Below are positions 31,826 to 44,049 of a DNA stretch of 64,000 nucleotides, in pieces (position 1 is the stretch's first letter; every line of letters starts with the position of its first letter). The notes under the pieces were generated by a model, which was given only the letters and a program-made list of their open reading frames with translations, made no database searches and was not told the origin of the DNA. Position numbers and translations under genes: made by a program. The DNA is from Hyphomonadaceae bacterium ML37 (GTDB lineage Bacteria; Pseudomonadota; Alphaproteobacteria; Caulobacterales; Maricaulaceae). The DNA is taken from contig CP091241.1 in assembly GCA_027627685.1 (NCBI GenBank), positions 2,047,191-2,111,190 on the forward strand, written 5' to 3'.

Positions 31826-32839
31826 TTATTTTAGCAGATTTATCCCCGCATCAATATACCTTAAAAAATCTGTTGTATTCGAAAAATAATTTCTAAAAAC
31901 ATTTCGAATACTTTTTACATTATCAGCCTCGACCAAAACCACATCAGCCTGATCTGCCAAATCTTTCTCTGCTTTATTATAAAATTTGACCGCATCCTGC
32001 CAATGCGAGAAGCTGTGAGCTGTCAACGGCAGCTTTCTGTCGGCCCGATAAATAAGGACTGTCGATGCTTCAGCCTTCAGTTTGGGTTGAGACCGCCGCG
32101 CTGATCGCATAAGCCTTCGTATATTTAACTGCTGGTCAAGCGCCTCAAAATGATAAACAATTTCTTCTGAAGATAGTTCCGCTAAGTACGAAGGCTGACC
32201 CTCTCGAGTACGCGCAATGATTTCGCTCGCAAGCAGCCAATAACGTCGGTAGGCATCAGCGCCTTCCCCGAACTTGGCTCTGCCTTTTGTTAACAGATCA
32301 CCCGTCTCGACACCGGTCGCCCATACATGTTGTGCTTTTGTGCGCAACTGAATCTCGATGCGAAGCCCTCGCCAAGGCTCAGCCCCGCGTCCACGCGGAA
32401 CAAAAGAATAGACCAAATGTATCCCGCGATACCCCGTCTCCTTTGGCCGCTCGACATAGTCATAGCGATCCGGATCATGGGTTAGTTTGTGACTCCACCG
32501 AGCTTTTAAAAGCTGATCTCGAAATTGATAGAGTGACTTTATCGTGGGAAAAATCACTCGGCATCCAGCAATGTCGTTCATGCGGGCAAGGTGCATTTCC
32601 GGTTGACGCGTCAGCTTGTCAACGATTGTCGGAAAACGCTTGAGCCGTTGGCCAACCGGGTACTGAAACTCTTTACAACGATTGCGAAGATTCGCCTGGA
32701 AAACGTTGATGACCCGCCCATGCGCCGCACGCCAATTCGCAAGCACAACCTCGTCATGCTCAGTCGCGGTCCCTGCACGGAAACGATCTCCCGAGCGGTC
32801 AACCTCGCCTTTCGAAAAGCCGGGTTCAGGAAATGACAC
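31826..32839 (-). CDS. RelA/SpoT-type nucleotide pyrophosphotransferase (small alarmone synthetase-like)
   Basis: 337 residues from the GTG before SFPEPGFSKGEVDRSGDR; a GTG at 32851 overlaps the upstream stop. The synthetase motifs are retained: LARMNDIAGCRVIF, DRYDYVERPKETGYRGIHLVY (G-loop Tyr) and RIEIQLRTKAQHVWA (catalytic Glu). There is no HD hydrolase and no TGS/ACT tail, but about 150 extra C-terminal residues. Such proteins make (p)ppGpp or, as toxSAS toxins, (p)ppApp or pyrophosphorylated tRNA. The gene is markedly AT-richer than its neighbours, indicating acquisition. Antitoxin not identified. Confidence 0.85.
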   Translation of the reverse strand: MSFPEPGFSKGEVDRSGDRFRAGTATEHDEVVLANWRAAHGRVINVFQANLRNRCKEFQYPVGQRLKRFPTIVDKLTRQPEMHLARMNDIAGCRVIFPTIKSLYQFRDQLLKARWSHKLTHDPDRYDYVERPKETGYRGIHLVYSFVPRGRGAEPWRGLRIEIQLRTKAQHVWATGVETGDLLTKGRAKFGEGADAYRRYWLLASEIIARTREGQPSYLAELSSEEIVYHFEALDQQLNIRRLMRSARRSQPKLKAEASTVLIYRADRKLPLTAHSFSHWQDAVKFYNKAEKDLADQADVVLVEADNVKSIRNVFRNYFSNTTDFLRYIDAGINLLK

Positions 32840-32847
32840 GCCCCCCC

Positions 32848-34380
<1,533 letters not shown>

Positions 34381-34451
34381 GAATCGGTCTTTCCCGCGCA
34401 GATCGTGTGCCGGGCTTTAGCTAGCACCGGCGCGCCCGGCTCGGCAAATGG

Positions 34452-35060
34452 TCAGGCCGCCGCCAGCGGCCACAGATGGGCGAACAGGCGCGCGCCGGCC
34501 GGCGCCTCGGCCTCAGTGTCCGCCAGCGCGGTCTCGATGGACCGGTCCGCCGCGCCCAGCATCAGCTGGGCCAGCGACGCATCATCCACATCGGCCCGCA
34601 CCGAGCCGTCGCGCTGACCATTGCGCAATATGTGCGACACGATGCGCAGGCGCTGGCCGCGCCAGTCGGGATCGCCGGCATCCCAGGTGCTGGGCGGCAG
34701 GTGCAGCCACAGCGCCTTGGCCGCGTCGGCATGGGATCTGGCGAACTCGCACAGCGCCCCCAGCACGCCCTGCAGGCGCGCCTTCACGCCAATGGCGGTG
34801 CGCGAGGCATGGTCCATGGCCGCGACCAGCGCCTCCAGATCGGGCGCCAGCACGGCGGCTGGCAGGCCGTCCTTGCCGCCGAAATATTTGTAGAGCGTGG
34901 CGAGGCTCAAGCCCGCCGCCGCCGCGGCCTCACGCATCCCCAAGCGCTCCAGCGGTCCCTGGCTCATCAGCCCCAGGATCGCCGTGCGCGCCTGTTCGCG
35001 CTCCACGGCGTCGAGTGATCGTCCTTGCGCCCTCTGGACGCCGCCGGCCAACGCTGTCAT
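34452..35060 (-). CDS. TetR/AcrR family regulator
   Basis: 202 residues. The helix-turn-helix is MREAAAAAGLSLATLYKYFG then GKDGLPAAVLAP. The remainder is a helical ligand-binding domain (LQGVLGALCEFARSHADAAKALWLH). It lies 71 bp upstream of pccB on the same strand, so it may regulate the carboxylase gene; the ligand is unknown. Confidence 0.88.
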   Translation of the reverse strand: MTALAGGVQRAQGRSLDAVEREQARTAILGLMSQGPLERLGMREAAAAAGLSLATLYKYFGGKDGLPAAVLAPDLEALVAAMDHASRTAIGVKARLQGVLGALCEFARSHADAAKALWLHLPPSTWDAGDPDWRGQRLRIVSHILRNGQRDGSVRADVDDASLAQLMLGAADRSIETALADTEAEAPAGARLFAHLWPLAAA

Positions 35061-35129
35061 GGGAGCCCCCCCGCTCCGGAACCATAGACACAGGCGGGAC
35101 CCGGCAAGCCGCGTCCCGCCCCGTCCAGA

Positions 35130-36098
35130 CTATTCCGGTTTGCGGAAGCGCAGCGTCATGCGGTCGGTTTCCCCGATCGCCTGCGCTTCTTCGCTGTCGC
35201 TGCTGGGCATGCGCGTCCACACGCCGCCATCGGCGTCAGCCGGGTCGTTCGGATTGGCGTTGATCTCGGACGAGCCTTCAAACACGAAGCCGCGCGCTTC
35301 GAACGCCGCGATCAGGTCGGCCTCACGCATATAGCCGCGGCTGCCATCGGCGCGGTCATCGGCCTCGTCCGCCGGCGCGCGGTGCTGCACCACGCCCGCG
35401 ACGCCGCCCGGCGCCAGCAGGGTCCAGGCGTCATTCACGGCCATCTCCAGATTGCCGGTACGGGCCATGTTGTGCAGGGCGCGGATGTACAGCACCCGGT
35501 CAGCCGTGCCGGCCATGTCGTCAGACACCTCGCCAAAGCGCGCCATGCCATCGACCTGGCCGCCCCAGGCCGCAGCCTGCACCGGGAAGGATTGCTCCAG
35601 CCCGGCCGCAGCCGCGCGGCGCTCGTCGGTCATGCGGTCGCCGAAGAGCGCCTCCAGCACGGACATGGGATAGTTGATGGCGACATAGCGGCCAGAGGTT
35701 TCCGTGTAGGGCAGAAGGATGCGGGTGTACCAGCCGCCGCCCGGCAGGGCCTCGACCACGGTGTGGTCCGGCTGCACGTCAAAGAAGGCCAGCGTTTCAG
35801 CCGGGTTGCGCCAGTCATCGCGGGCGCGGTCGCCATCACGGCGCGCATCGGCCAGCACATCCTCAAGGCTCGCGCCTTCGGCGGCGTCGCCGGTCATCGC
35901 GTCCGCCGCGTCTGCGGTCTCGTCAGCGACGTCCTCGGCGGCGTCCTGCATCGTTTCGGCGCTGTCTTCCATGGCGGCGCCCGCGTCTTGCGCACCTTCT
36001 TCCATGGCGCCCGCGCTGTCCTGATTGTCCTGAGCCGGTTCGGCGCAGGCAGCCAGCAAAGCGGCGGCGGCGATAGTGGTCATCCAGATCGATTTCAT
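35130..36098 (-). CDS. Lipoprotein with methyltransferase-like domain
   Basis: 322 residues from MKSIWMTTIAAAALLAACAE; the longer frame start lacks a signal peptide. Lipobox LLAAC gives an N-terminal lipid-modified Cys. Residues about 20-75 are an acidic, Ala-rich low-complexity helix (SAETMQDAAEDVADETADAA). The rest is a class I methyltransferase-like fold (HTVVEALPGGGWYTRILLPY, YVAINYPMSVLEALF, LAPGGVAGVVQHRAPADEADD). The GxGxG loop is changed to ALPGGGWY, a known variant of exported 'SAM-dependent methyltransferase' proteins. Function in the periplasm is unclear. Confidence 0.75.
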   Translation of the reverse strand: MKSIWMTTIAAAALLAACAEPAQDNQDSAGAMEEGAQDAGAAMEDSAETMQDAAEDVADETADAADAMTGDAAEGASLEDVLADARRDGDRARDDWRNPAETLAFFDVQPDHTVVEALPGGGWYTRILLPYTETSGRYVAINYPMSVLEALFGDRMTDERRAAAAGLEQSFPVQAAAWGGQVDGMARFGEVSDDMAGTADRVLYIRALHNMARTGNLEMAVNDAWTLLAPGGVAGVVQHRAPADEADDRADGSRGYMREADLIAAFEARGFVFEGSSEINANPNDPADADGGVWTRMPSSDSEEAQAIGETDRMTLRFRKPE

Positions 36099-36188
36099 GA
36101 TTATTCTCCTGTTAGCCCTCAGGCTGGCGCACGGTATAGCGCAAGCGCGCCACAAAATCGCCCCCTTTTCGAGTGCGCACGCGCCCGC

Positions 36189-36914
36189 TCAGCACGATTT
36201 TTCGGCGTGCACCAGCGTCTCCTGATTGCCGTCCGACCCGGTCACCGGGCTCGGCGCGCGGCCCGTCACGCTCCAGCCCAGGGCGCGCAACCCGGCCTGC
36301 ACCCCGTCCAGCGCCCGCGCCGCTGCATCGCCGTCGCGCACCACCCCGCCCTTGCCGACAAACGCCCGCCCGACTTCGAATTGCGGCTTGAACAGCGCCA
36401 CCAGATGCGCGCCCGGCGCGGCCAGCTCCAGCACTGCCGGCAACACCTTCATCAGGCCGATAAAGCTGGCGTCGCACACGATGAGGCTGGGCGCTTCAGG
36501 CAAATCGGCAAGCGTCAGCGCCCTCGCGTCCCGCCCTTCAAGGCTGGTGAGGCGCGCCTCGTCGTTCAGGCTCGGATGAAGCTGGCCATGGCCCACATCC
36601 ACCGCCGTGACATGACGCGCGCCGCGCGCCAGCAGGACCTGGCTGAAGCCCCCGGTGCTGGCGCCGACATCGAGGCACACACGCCCGGATGGATCGACGG
36701 CGAAGGCGTCGAGGCCCGCCACCAGCTTCAGCGCCGCGCGGCTGACATAGGGGTGGGCGGGTTCTGCCTCCACCCGCGCGCCGTCGGCAATAGTGCGTGA
36801 GGGCTTGTCGATGATCTGGCCGTCCACACGCACGCAGCCCGCCATGATCGCGGCCTGGGCGCGGGCGCGGGTGTCGAAATATCCGTGTCGGACGAGATAC
36901 TGGTCGGCGCGCAT
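36189..36914 (-). CDS. tlyA: TlyA family rRNA methyltransferase
   Basis: 241 residues: an N-terminal S4 RNA-binding domain ([35 protein letters not shown]), then an FtsJ-like methyltransferase with [20 protein letters not shown] (SAM loop), [35 protein letters not shown] and [11 protein letters not shown]. TlyA 2'-O-methylates ribosomal RNA (16S/23S) in other bacteria. Single gene, divergent from the cold-shock gene. Confidence 0.92.
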   Translation of the reverse strand: MRADQYLVRHGYFDTRARAQAAIMAGCVRVDGQIIDKPSRTIADGARVEAEPAHPYVSRAALKLVAGLDAFAVDPSGRVCLDVGASTGGFSQVLLARGARHVTAVDVGHGQLHPSLNDEARLTSLEGRDARALTLADLPEAPSLIVCDASFIGLMKVLPAVLELAAPGAHLVALFKPQFEVGRAFVGKGGVVRDGDAAARALDGVQAGLRALGWSVTGRAPSPVTGSDGNQETLVHAEKSC

Positions 36915-36958
36915 GGGGGGTCACTATCGCGAGATCGCAGGCATGGTCAGGGAATGCA

Positions 36959-36987
36959 TTGCTTTTGTGAAGCCGCCGGTGTATACG
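36959..36987 (+). promoter_or_regulatory. Sigma-70-like promoter of the cold-shock gene
   Basis: TTGCTT (36959-36964), 17 nt, TATACG (36982-36987). Transcription would start about 36994 and give a leader of about 120 nt before the ATG, a length typical of cold-shock genes. Recognised by eye. Confidence 0.6.
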
Positions 36988-37046
36988 CTGTCAGTCGATT
37001 TTTGGCCGGTTACTTTGGCCGCGTAGTTACGCGCTTCCCGAACGAT

Positions 37047-37089
37047 CCCCCGAAATCCGATGTCACCTGCCCTCTCGGGGGCGTTTTTT
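37047..37089 (+). promoter_or_regulatory. Terminator-like hairpin in the cold-shock leader
   Basis: CCCCCGA (37047-37053) pairs with TCGGGGG (37075-37081) across a 21-nt loop and is followed by CGTTTTTT, only 24 nt before the ATG. It looks like an attenuator or a temperature-sensitive structure, because a plain terminator here would silence the gene. Confidence 0.45.
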
Positions 37090-37112
37090 ACTCTGTATAT
37101 AAGGAATACCCC

Positions 37113-37322
37113 ATGGCTACGGGAACGGTTAAGTGGTTCAACACCACCAAAGGCTACGGCTTCATCCAGCCTGACGACGGCGGCAAGGACGTGTTCGTCC
37201 ACGCCAGCGCCGTTGAGCGTGCTGGCATGGGCCCGCTTCAAGAAGGTCAGCGCCTTCAGTACGAAGAAGCGCGCGACCAGCGCACCGGCAAAACTGCCGC
37301 TGCGAACCTTGTGGCGGCTTGA
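37113..37322 (+). CDS. cspA: Cold-shock domain protein
   Basis: 69 residues, [20 protein letters not shown] with RNP1 (KGYGFIQ) and RNP2 (DVFVHASAV), the hallmark of single-domain CspA proteins that bind single-stranded RNA/DNA. ATG chosen because the family begins exactly here and AAGGAA lies upstream. An intrinsic terminator follows 30 bp after the stop. The leader structure points to post-transcriptional control. Confidence 0.96.
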   Translation: MATGTVKWFNTTKGYGFIQPDDGGKDVFVHASAVERAGMGPLQEGQRLQYEEARDQRTGKTAAANLVAA

Positions 37323-37352
37323 ACCGCTAACTGACCTAACGGTTGGGCAAAA

Positions 37353-37388
37353 GCCCCCGGATCCTAGCGGGTCCGGGGGTTTTTCTTT
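37353..37388 (+). terminator. Intrinsic terminator of the cold-shock gene
   Basis: GCCCCCGGATCC-tagc-GGGTCCGGGGG followed by TTTTTCTTT. On the other strand the stem is followed by CTTTTGC, so it can also help stop transcription coming from the convergent cox operon. Confidence 0.9.
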
Positions 37389-37411
37389 GCGCGGATGTCA
37401 AAGATCTGAGA

Positions 37412-38128
37412 CTAGCCGCGCCGCCGCCAGCCGATCCGCCCGCGCGTGACATTGAGCGCGATCCAGACCCCCAGAAGCGCCACCGCCATCAGATACCAGG
37501 TCAGCGCATAGGCGCCGTGGCGTTCAGGCGGCGTGGCGGTGATCCAGTCTGGAGGCGTTCCGTCATCGACCGCCAGCCACCAGTCCGCCATGAGCGATCC
37601 GGGCGCGAGCTCCAGCGACGCTTCCATACTGGCCGCATCGAAGGCGTAGAACTCGGCTTGGTCCGGCGTATCCGCCGCGCCGAACACGCCCCGGCGCAAG
37701 GGCGGCTCCAGCCGCAGGCCCGCGCGCGCTGCGCGCACATCCGGCGCTGTGGCGGCTTCGGTCGCGGCGGTGGCTGCGCTCAGGGGCGCAAATCCGGTCT
37801 CGATCAGGATGAAGCCATCAGCCGCACAGTCCGGCAGCGGCGCAGGCGCGAACAGTCGCCAGCCCGGCGCCCCGGCGGCGCTGCGCCCGAACACCCGCAC
37901 CACACGCGCGTCATCAGGCTGCGCCCCGGCCACCGGCTGACCGGCGCGCGGCGCGTCGCACACGGCGTCCAGCGTGGACGGCGGCGCGTTGGTGATGGCG
38001 GCATGCTCGGCCAGCAGGCCCTGCTTCCAGCTGCGCCGGTCCAGCTGCCAGCCGCCCAGCGCCAGCAGAAGCGCCAGCGCCATGACGGTGAGCAGGGTCA
38101 GGACCGGATAGGGGCGGAAGAGGATCAT
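37412..38128 (-). CDS. SURF1 family cytochrome oxidase assembly protein
   Basis: 238 residues with the two-helix topology of SURF1: an N-terminal membrane helix (PVLTLLTVMALALLLALGGW then QLDRRSWKQ), a soluble middle with VRVFG, and a C-terminal helix (HGAYALTWYLMAVALLGVWIAL). The GGWQLxRxxWK and YALTWY motifs are conserved in the family. SURF1 assists heme a insertion into subunit I. Last gene of the cox operon; overlaps the DUF983 gene by 4 nt. Confidence 0.9.
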   Translation of the reverse strand: MILFRPYPVLTLLTVMALALLLALGGWQLDRRSWKQGLLAEHAAITNAPPSTLDAVCDAPRAGQPVAGAQPDDARVVRVFGRSAAGAPGWRLFAPAPLPDCAADGFILIETGFAPLSAATAATEAATAPDVRAARAGLRLEPPLRRGVFGAADTPDQAEFYAFDAASMEASLELAPGSLMADWWLAVDDGTPPDWITATPPERHGAYALTWYLMAVALLGVWIALNVTRGRIGWRRRG

Positions 38129-38517
38129 GGCGCGCCGCCGCCATCATGGCCGTCATCGCTGCCGTCAATCCGCCCCTCTGCCGCTGCGTGCTGGTGCTGC
38201 AGGGCAAACATGATGGCGCGGAAGGGGCGCATCAGCGCCAGGCTCAGCCCCGCCGTCAGCGGCAACCAGATCAGGAAGTGAAGCCAGAGCGGCGGGCTGA
38301 ACACCACTTCGGCCACCAGCGCCATGGGCACCACGATGAATCCGACGGCGAACATGATGAAGACGGCCGGGCCGTCGCCGGCATCCTCGCCGGAAAAGTC
38401 GAGGCCGCAGGACGGGCAATGATCAGCGAATTTCAAAAAGCCCGCGAACAATGCCCCCTCCCCGCAGCGCGGACAGCGTCCGCGTAAGCCTGCGAGAAAG
38501 GGGTTTGTCTGTGTCAC
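38125..38517 (-). CDS. DUF983 family membrane protein
   Basis: 130 residues. A zinc-ribbon-like N-terminus (CPRCGEGALF ... CPSCGLDF) is followed by two membrane helices (PAVFIMFAVGFIVVPMALVA and LIWLPLTAGLSLALMRPF) and a His/Asp-rich tail. DUF983 genes are commonly found in alphaproteobacterial cytochrome oxidase operons; the function is unknown. It begins 13 bp after the ctaE stop. Confidence 0.9.
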   Translation of the reverse strand: MTQTNPFLAGLRGRCPRCGEGALFAGFLKFADHCPSCGLDFSGEDAGDGPAVFIMFAVGFIVVPMALVAEVVFSPPLWLHFLIWLPLTAGLSLALMRPFRAIMFALQHQHAAAEGRIDGSDDGHDGGGAP

Positions 38518-38530
38518 CTGGCGCGGCGGC

Positions 38531-39421
38531 CTATTGATAGGCGACGTAGATGAATACGAACAGGAACAGCCAGACCACGTCGACGAAGTGCCAGTACCAG
38601 GCCGCCGCCTCGAAGCCGAAATGCTTCTGCGCGCTGAACTGCCCGGCCATCAGGCGGATTAGGCAGACCGCCAGGAAGATCGTCCCGATGATCACGTGGG
38701 CGCCATGGAAGCCCGTGGCCATGAAGAAGGTCGCGCCATAGAGATTGCCGGAGAAGTCGAAATAGGCGTGGGTGTACTCATACACCTGCACGCAGGTGAA
38801 CAGGAGGCCCAGACCCACGGTGAGCGCCAGGCCCAGCTTCGCGCCCTTGCGGTCGCCATGCTGCAGCGCGTGGTGCGCCCAGGTGACCGTGGTGCCCGAC
38901 AAAAGCAGGATCAGCGTGTTGATCAGCGGCAGGTGGAAGGGATCGAAGGTTTCGACGCCCGGGGGCGGCCAGGTTTCCCAGCCCGCAAAGTCAGCGCCGA
39001 TGGGCGCGCCATCCCAGCCGGCGCCGGCGCGAACCTCGTGGAACAGGGCCAGCTCGAAGAACATCCAGAACCAGGCGGCGAAGAACATCACTTCGGATAC
39101 GATGAACAGGATCATGCCGTAGCGCAGGCCCAGATCAACCACCGGCGTGTGATCGCCCTGGCGCGATTCCTTGATCACATCGCCCCACCAGCCGATCATG
39201 GTCCAGCCCACGATCAGGAAGCCCAGCACCATGATCCAGGGCTGGCCGGCGCCCAGGAAGAAATGCGCCCAGCTGGCCTCGTCCATGACCAGGCCCTTGG
39301 TCAGCACGACAAAGCCGATCGCCAGCACGAACGCGCCCAGCGAGCCCACGAAGGGCCACGGGCTGGGATCCACCAGGTGATAGTCGTGTTTGACGGCGCC
39401 GCCAGCCATGCTCATCTCCAA
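38531..39421 (-). CDS. ctaE: Cytochrome c oxidase subunit III
   Basis: 296 residues with seven predicted membrane helices and the family signatures [90 protein letters not shown] and [21 protein letters not shown]. Length and helices are normal. The upstream gap of 84 bp separates it from ctaG. Confidence 0.97.
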   Translation of the reverse strand: MEMSMAGGAVKHDYHLVDPSPWPFVGSLGAFVLAIGFVVLTKGLVMDEASWAHFFLGAGQPWIMVLGFLIVGWTMIGWWGDVIKESRQGDHTPVVDLGLRYGMILFIVSEVMFFAAWFWMFFELALFHEVRAGAGWDGAPIGADFAGWETWPPPGVETFDPFHLPLINTLILLLSGTTVTWAHHALQHGDRKGAKLGLALTVGLGLLFTCVQVYEYTHAYFDFSGNLYGATFFMATGFHGAHVIIGTIFLAVCLIRLMAGQFSAQKHFGFEAAAWYWHFVDVVWLFLFVFIYVAYQ

Positions 39422-39505
39422 ACCAGTCTGTTCACGCGAACGCGCTTTGCGCGCGGTGTATAGCCCCGGGCATGCCGGTCATCAATCGCTCCGCGGCGCC
39501 CATGT

Positions 39506-40084
39506 TCAGGACGCTCCGGCCACTTCCAGAGCGCGCGAGTCGCCTGCGCGCCAGAACGTATAGGACAGGGTGATCGTGCGCACGTCGTCGAGCTGCCGAT
39601 CCTCATCCATTTGCGGATCGACGAAGAAAATCACCGGCATGTCGACCGTTTCGCCCGCCGCGATTGTCTGCTCGACGAAGCAGAAGCATTCCAGCTTGGA
39701 AAAATACGTCCCCGTCTTGAACGGCGCGACATTGTAGCTGGCCACGCCCGTCACCGGCTCGGACGAAGTGTTGGTGACGCGGTAGAAGGCCAGCGCCGTC
39801 TCGCCCAGGCGCACGCGCAGGGTGCGCTGCAGGGGCGTAAACTCCAGCGGCACGCCGCGCGCCAGCGAGGCGTCAAAGCGCACAATCACTTCGCGGTCGA
39901 TGATCTGGCCGGGATCGTACTGGGCCACTTGCGTCGTGCCGCCATAGCCCGTCACCCGGCAGAACAGATCGTAGATCGGCACCGCGGCGTAGGCCATGCC
40001 CACCATGCCTGCGACCAGAGAGGCGCAGATCACCACGACGCGCGTATTGCGCTGCAAACCGTTGAACCAGCTGGTGAGGCTCAT
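39506..40084 (-). CDS. ctaG: Cytochrome c oxidase assembly protein CtaG/Cox11
   Basis: 192 residues: one N-terminal membrane anchor (VVVICASLVAGMVGMAYAAVPIYDLFCRVTGYGG at residues 15-48) and a periplasmic copper-delivery domain with the Cys motif KLECFCFVEQTI, then DMPVIFFVDPQMDEDRQLDDVRTITLSYTF. CtaG inserts CuB into subunit I. Overlaps the small gene upstream by 4 nt. Confidence 0.95.
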   Translation of the reverse strand: MSLTSWFNGLQRNTRVVVICASLVAGMVGMAYAAVPIYDLFCRVTGYGGTTQVAQYDPGQIIDREVIVRFDASLARGVPLEFTPLQRTLRVRLGETALAFYRVTNTSSEPVTGVASYNVAPFKTGTYFSKLECFCFVEQTIAAGETVDMPVIFFVDPQMDEDRQLDDVRTITLSYTFWRAGDSRALEVAGAS

Positions 40085-40251
40085 CCCGCCGCTCCCGCAT
40101 TCCAGTTGGACGTCATCTGCACGACGGTCGTCAGGAAGATCAGGACCACGAAGGCGACCAGGCCAAACGCAATGGCCCCATTGCGCTTGTTGCGGGCGGC
40201 TTCCTGCTCGGGCGTCAGCTTGACCGTGGGTTTGAACTCGTCCTGGTTCAT
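40081..40251 (-). CDS. Small one-helix membrane protein between ctaB and ctaG
   Basis: 56 residues: a cytoplasmic polar head (MNQDEFKPTVKLTPEQEAAR then NKRNG) and one membrane helix (AIAFGLVAFVVLIFLTTVVQ). This is the usual small protein found between ctaB and ctaG in alphaproteobacterial oxidase operons (CoxF-like position); its precise role is unclear. ATG at 40251 lies 4 bp after the ctaB stop, and its stop overlaps the ctaG start. It is too short to stand out by length. Confidence 0.85.
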   Translation of the reverse strand: MNQDEFKPTVKLTPEQEAARNKRNGAIAFGLVAFVVLIFLTTVVQMTSNWNAGAAG

Positions 40252-40255
40252 GGCG

Positions 40256-41290
40256 CTACCCCGCCCCGCCCGGAAGCGGCCAGTAGGCGCCCGCGCCATG
40301 CTCGACCAGCAGGGCGGCGAACAGCAGCGACAGATGGGCGATGGAATAGGCGAACAGATCGCGCGCCGACTTGTCGCCTGCGCGCACAGCATACAGCTCA
40401 TCCTCGGCGCCCGGCGTATCGCCCGCGCGCGAGGCATGGACCCGCAGGGCCAGCAACGCGAACAACGCGCCGCCCAGACCCGCCGCAATGGCGTACATCC
40501 AGCCGCCCAGGCCCGTGACCAGCGGTCCCGCCGTCGCGGCGAGATAGAGCGCGGTATAAATGAGGATCTGGATGCGGGTCGATTTGGCGCCGCGCGCCAC
40601 GGGCATCATCGGCACGGACGCGGCGGCGTAATCGCCGGACTTGTACAGCGCCAGCGCCCAGGAATGGGGCGGCGTCCACAGGAAGATGATGGCGAACAGG
40701 ATGATCGCGTCCATGCTGACCGACCCCGTCGCCGCCGCCCAGCCGATCACCGGAGGGAAGGCGCCCGCCGCGCCGCCAATGACGATATTCTGCGGCGTCA
40801 GGCGTTTCAGCCACATGGTGTAGATCACGCAGTAGAAGGCGATGGAGAAGGCCAGCAGGCCCGCCGCCACATAATTGGTCGCCATGCCCATCAGCAGGAC
40901 CGAGGCGAGACTCATCACCCCGGCGAACGTGTAGGCTTCGGAACGCGGCACACGGCCCGTGGGCACGGGGCGCCGGCGCGTACGCTTCATCACCGCATCG
41001 ATATCGGCGTCATAGGCCATGTTGAACGCGCCCGCGGCGCCCGCGCCCACGGCGATGCACAGAATCGCAATGGCCGCCGACAGCGGATTCATCGCCACCG
41101 GCGCGGCCACGAGGCCGGCGAGCCCAGTGAACACCACCAGCGCCATGACGCGCGGCTTCATCAGGGCGATGTAATCGCCCACGCCCGAGCCGGCGACCGG
41201 CGCGGGCGCGGTGGCGGCTTCGATGGCTTCGGGCGGCGCTGCGTGTGCAGCGCCGCCCGGGTCCAGTGATATCGACGGTGTTGTCGTCAC
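40256..41290 (-). CDS. ctaB: Protoheme IX farnesyltransferase (heme O synthase)
   Basis: 344 residues, UbiA-type prenyltransferase with several membrane helices. Key motifs are DYIALMKPRVMALVVFTG, the prenyl-PP site NMAYDADIDAVMKRT followed by RRRPVPTGRV, and WTPPHSWALALYKSGDYAAASVPMMPV. It converts heme B to heme O for heme A. An N-terminal Ala/Pro-rich extension of about 35 residues precedes the family start. Confidence 0.95.
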   Translation of the reverse strand: MTTTPSISLDPGGAAHAAPPEAIEAATAPAPVAGSGVGDYIALMKPRVMALVVFTGLAGLVAAPVAMNPLSAAIAILCIAVGAGAAGAFNMAYDADIDAVMKRTRRRPVPTGRVPRSEAYTFAGVMSLASVLLMGMATNYVAAGLLAFSIAFYCVIYTMWLKRLTPQNIVIGGAAGAFPPVIGWAAATGSVSMDAIILFAIIFLWTPPHSWALALYKSGDYAAASVPMMPVARGAKSTRIQILIYTALYLAATAGPLVTGLGGWMYAIAAGLGGALFALLALRVHASRAGDTPGAEDELYAVRAGDKSARDLFAYSIAHLSLLFAALLVEHGAGAYWPLPGGAG

Positions 41291-41317
41291 GACAGGCGTT
41301 CCAATCGGGCCCTTGGC

Positions 41318-43815
<2,498 letters not shown>

Positions 43816-43882
43816 GGTTCCCCCAGGGATTTGAACTGTTTACGACTCGGACCCGATGAAGAGCCCTTCGTCAGCGGGACGG

Positions 43883-43911
43883 TATATACGCCGCCTTGGA
43901 TACGCTGTCAG
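43883..43911 (-). promoter_or_regulatory. Sigma-70-like promoter of the cytochrome oxidase operon
   Basis: On the minus strand CTGACA (43911-43906), 17 nt, TATATA (43888-43883). This gives a leader of about 60 nt to the ctaC ATG. No other gene gap in this operon shows as good a match, so it likely serves ctaC through SURF1. Confidence 0.6.
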
Positions 43912-44049
43912 GGGCGGTATAAGCGCCTTTTTGTCGCAACGCTTTAGGTTTTTTCACCCGGATGGCGCCTGTCCGGCGCTGGCCGCAGGGGCGCGGGTTT
44001 GCTAGCCTGCACGCCGATCAGCCGCCACAGACTGCATGAGGACGCCGCC

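Noticed and set aside
37047-37089. The hairpin before cspA as a terminator for an upstream gene
   Set aside because: No plus-strand gene precedes it; tlyA is divergent, so the hairpin belongs to the cspA leader.
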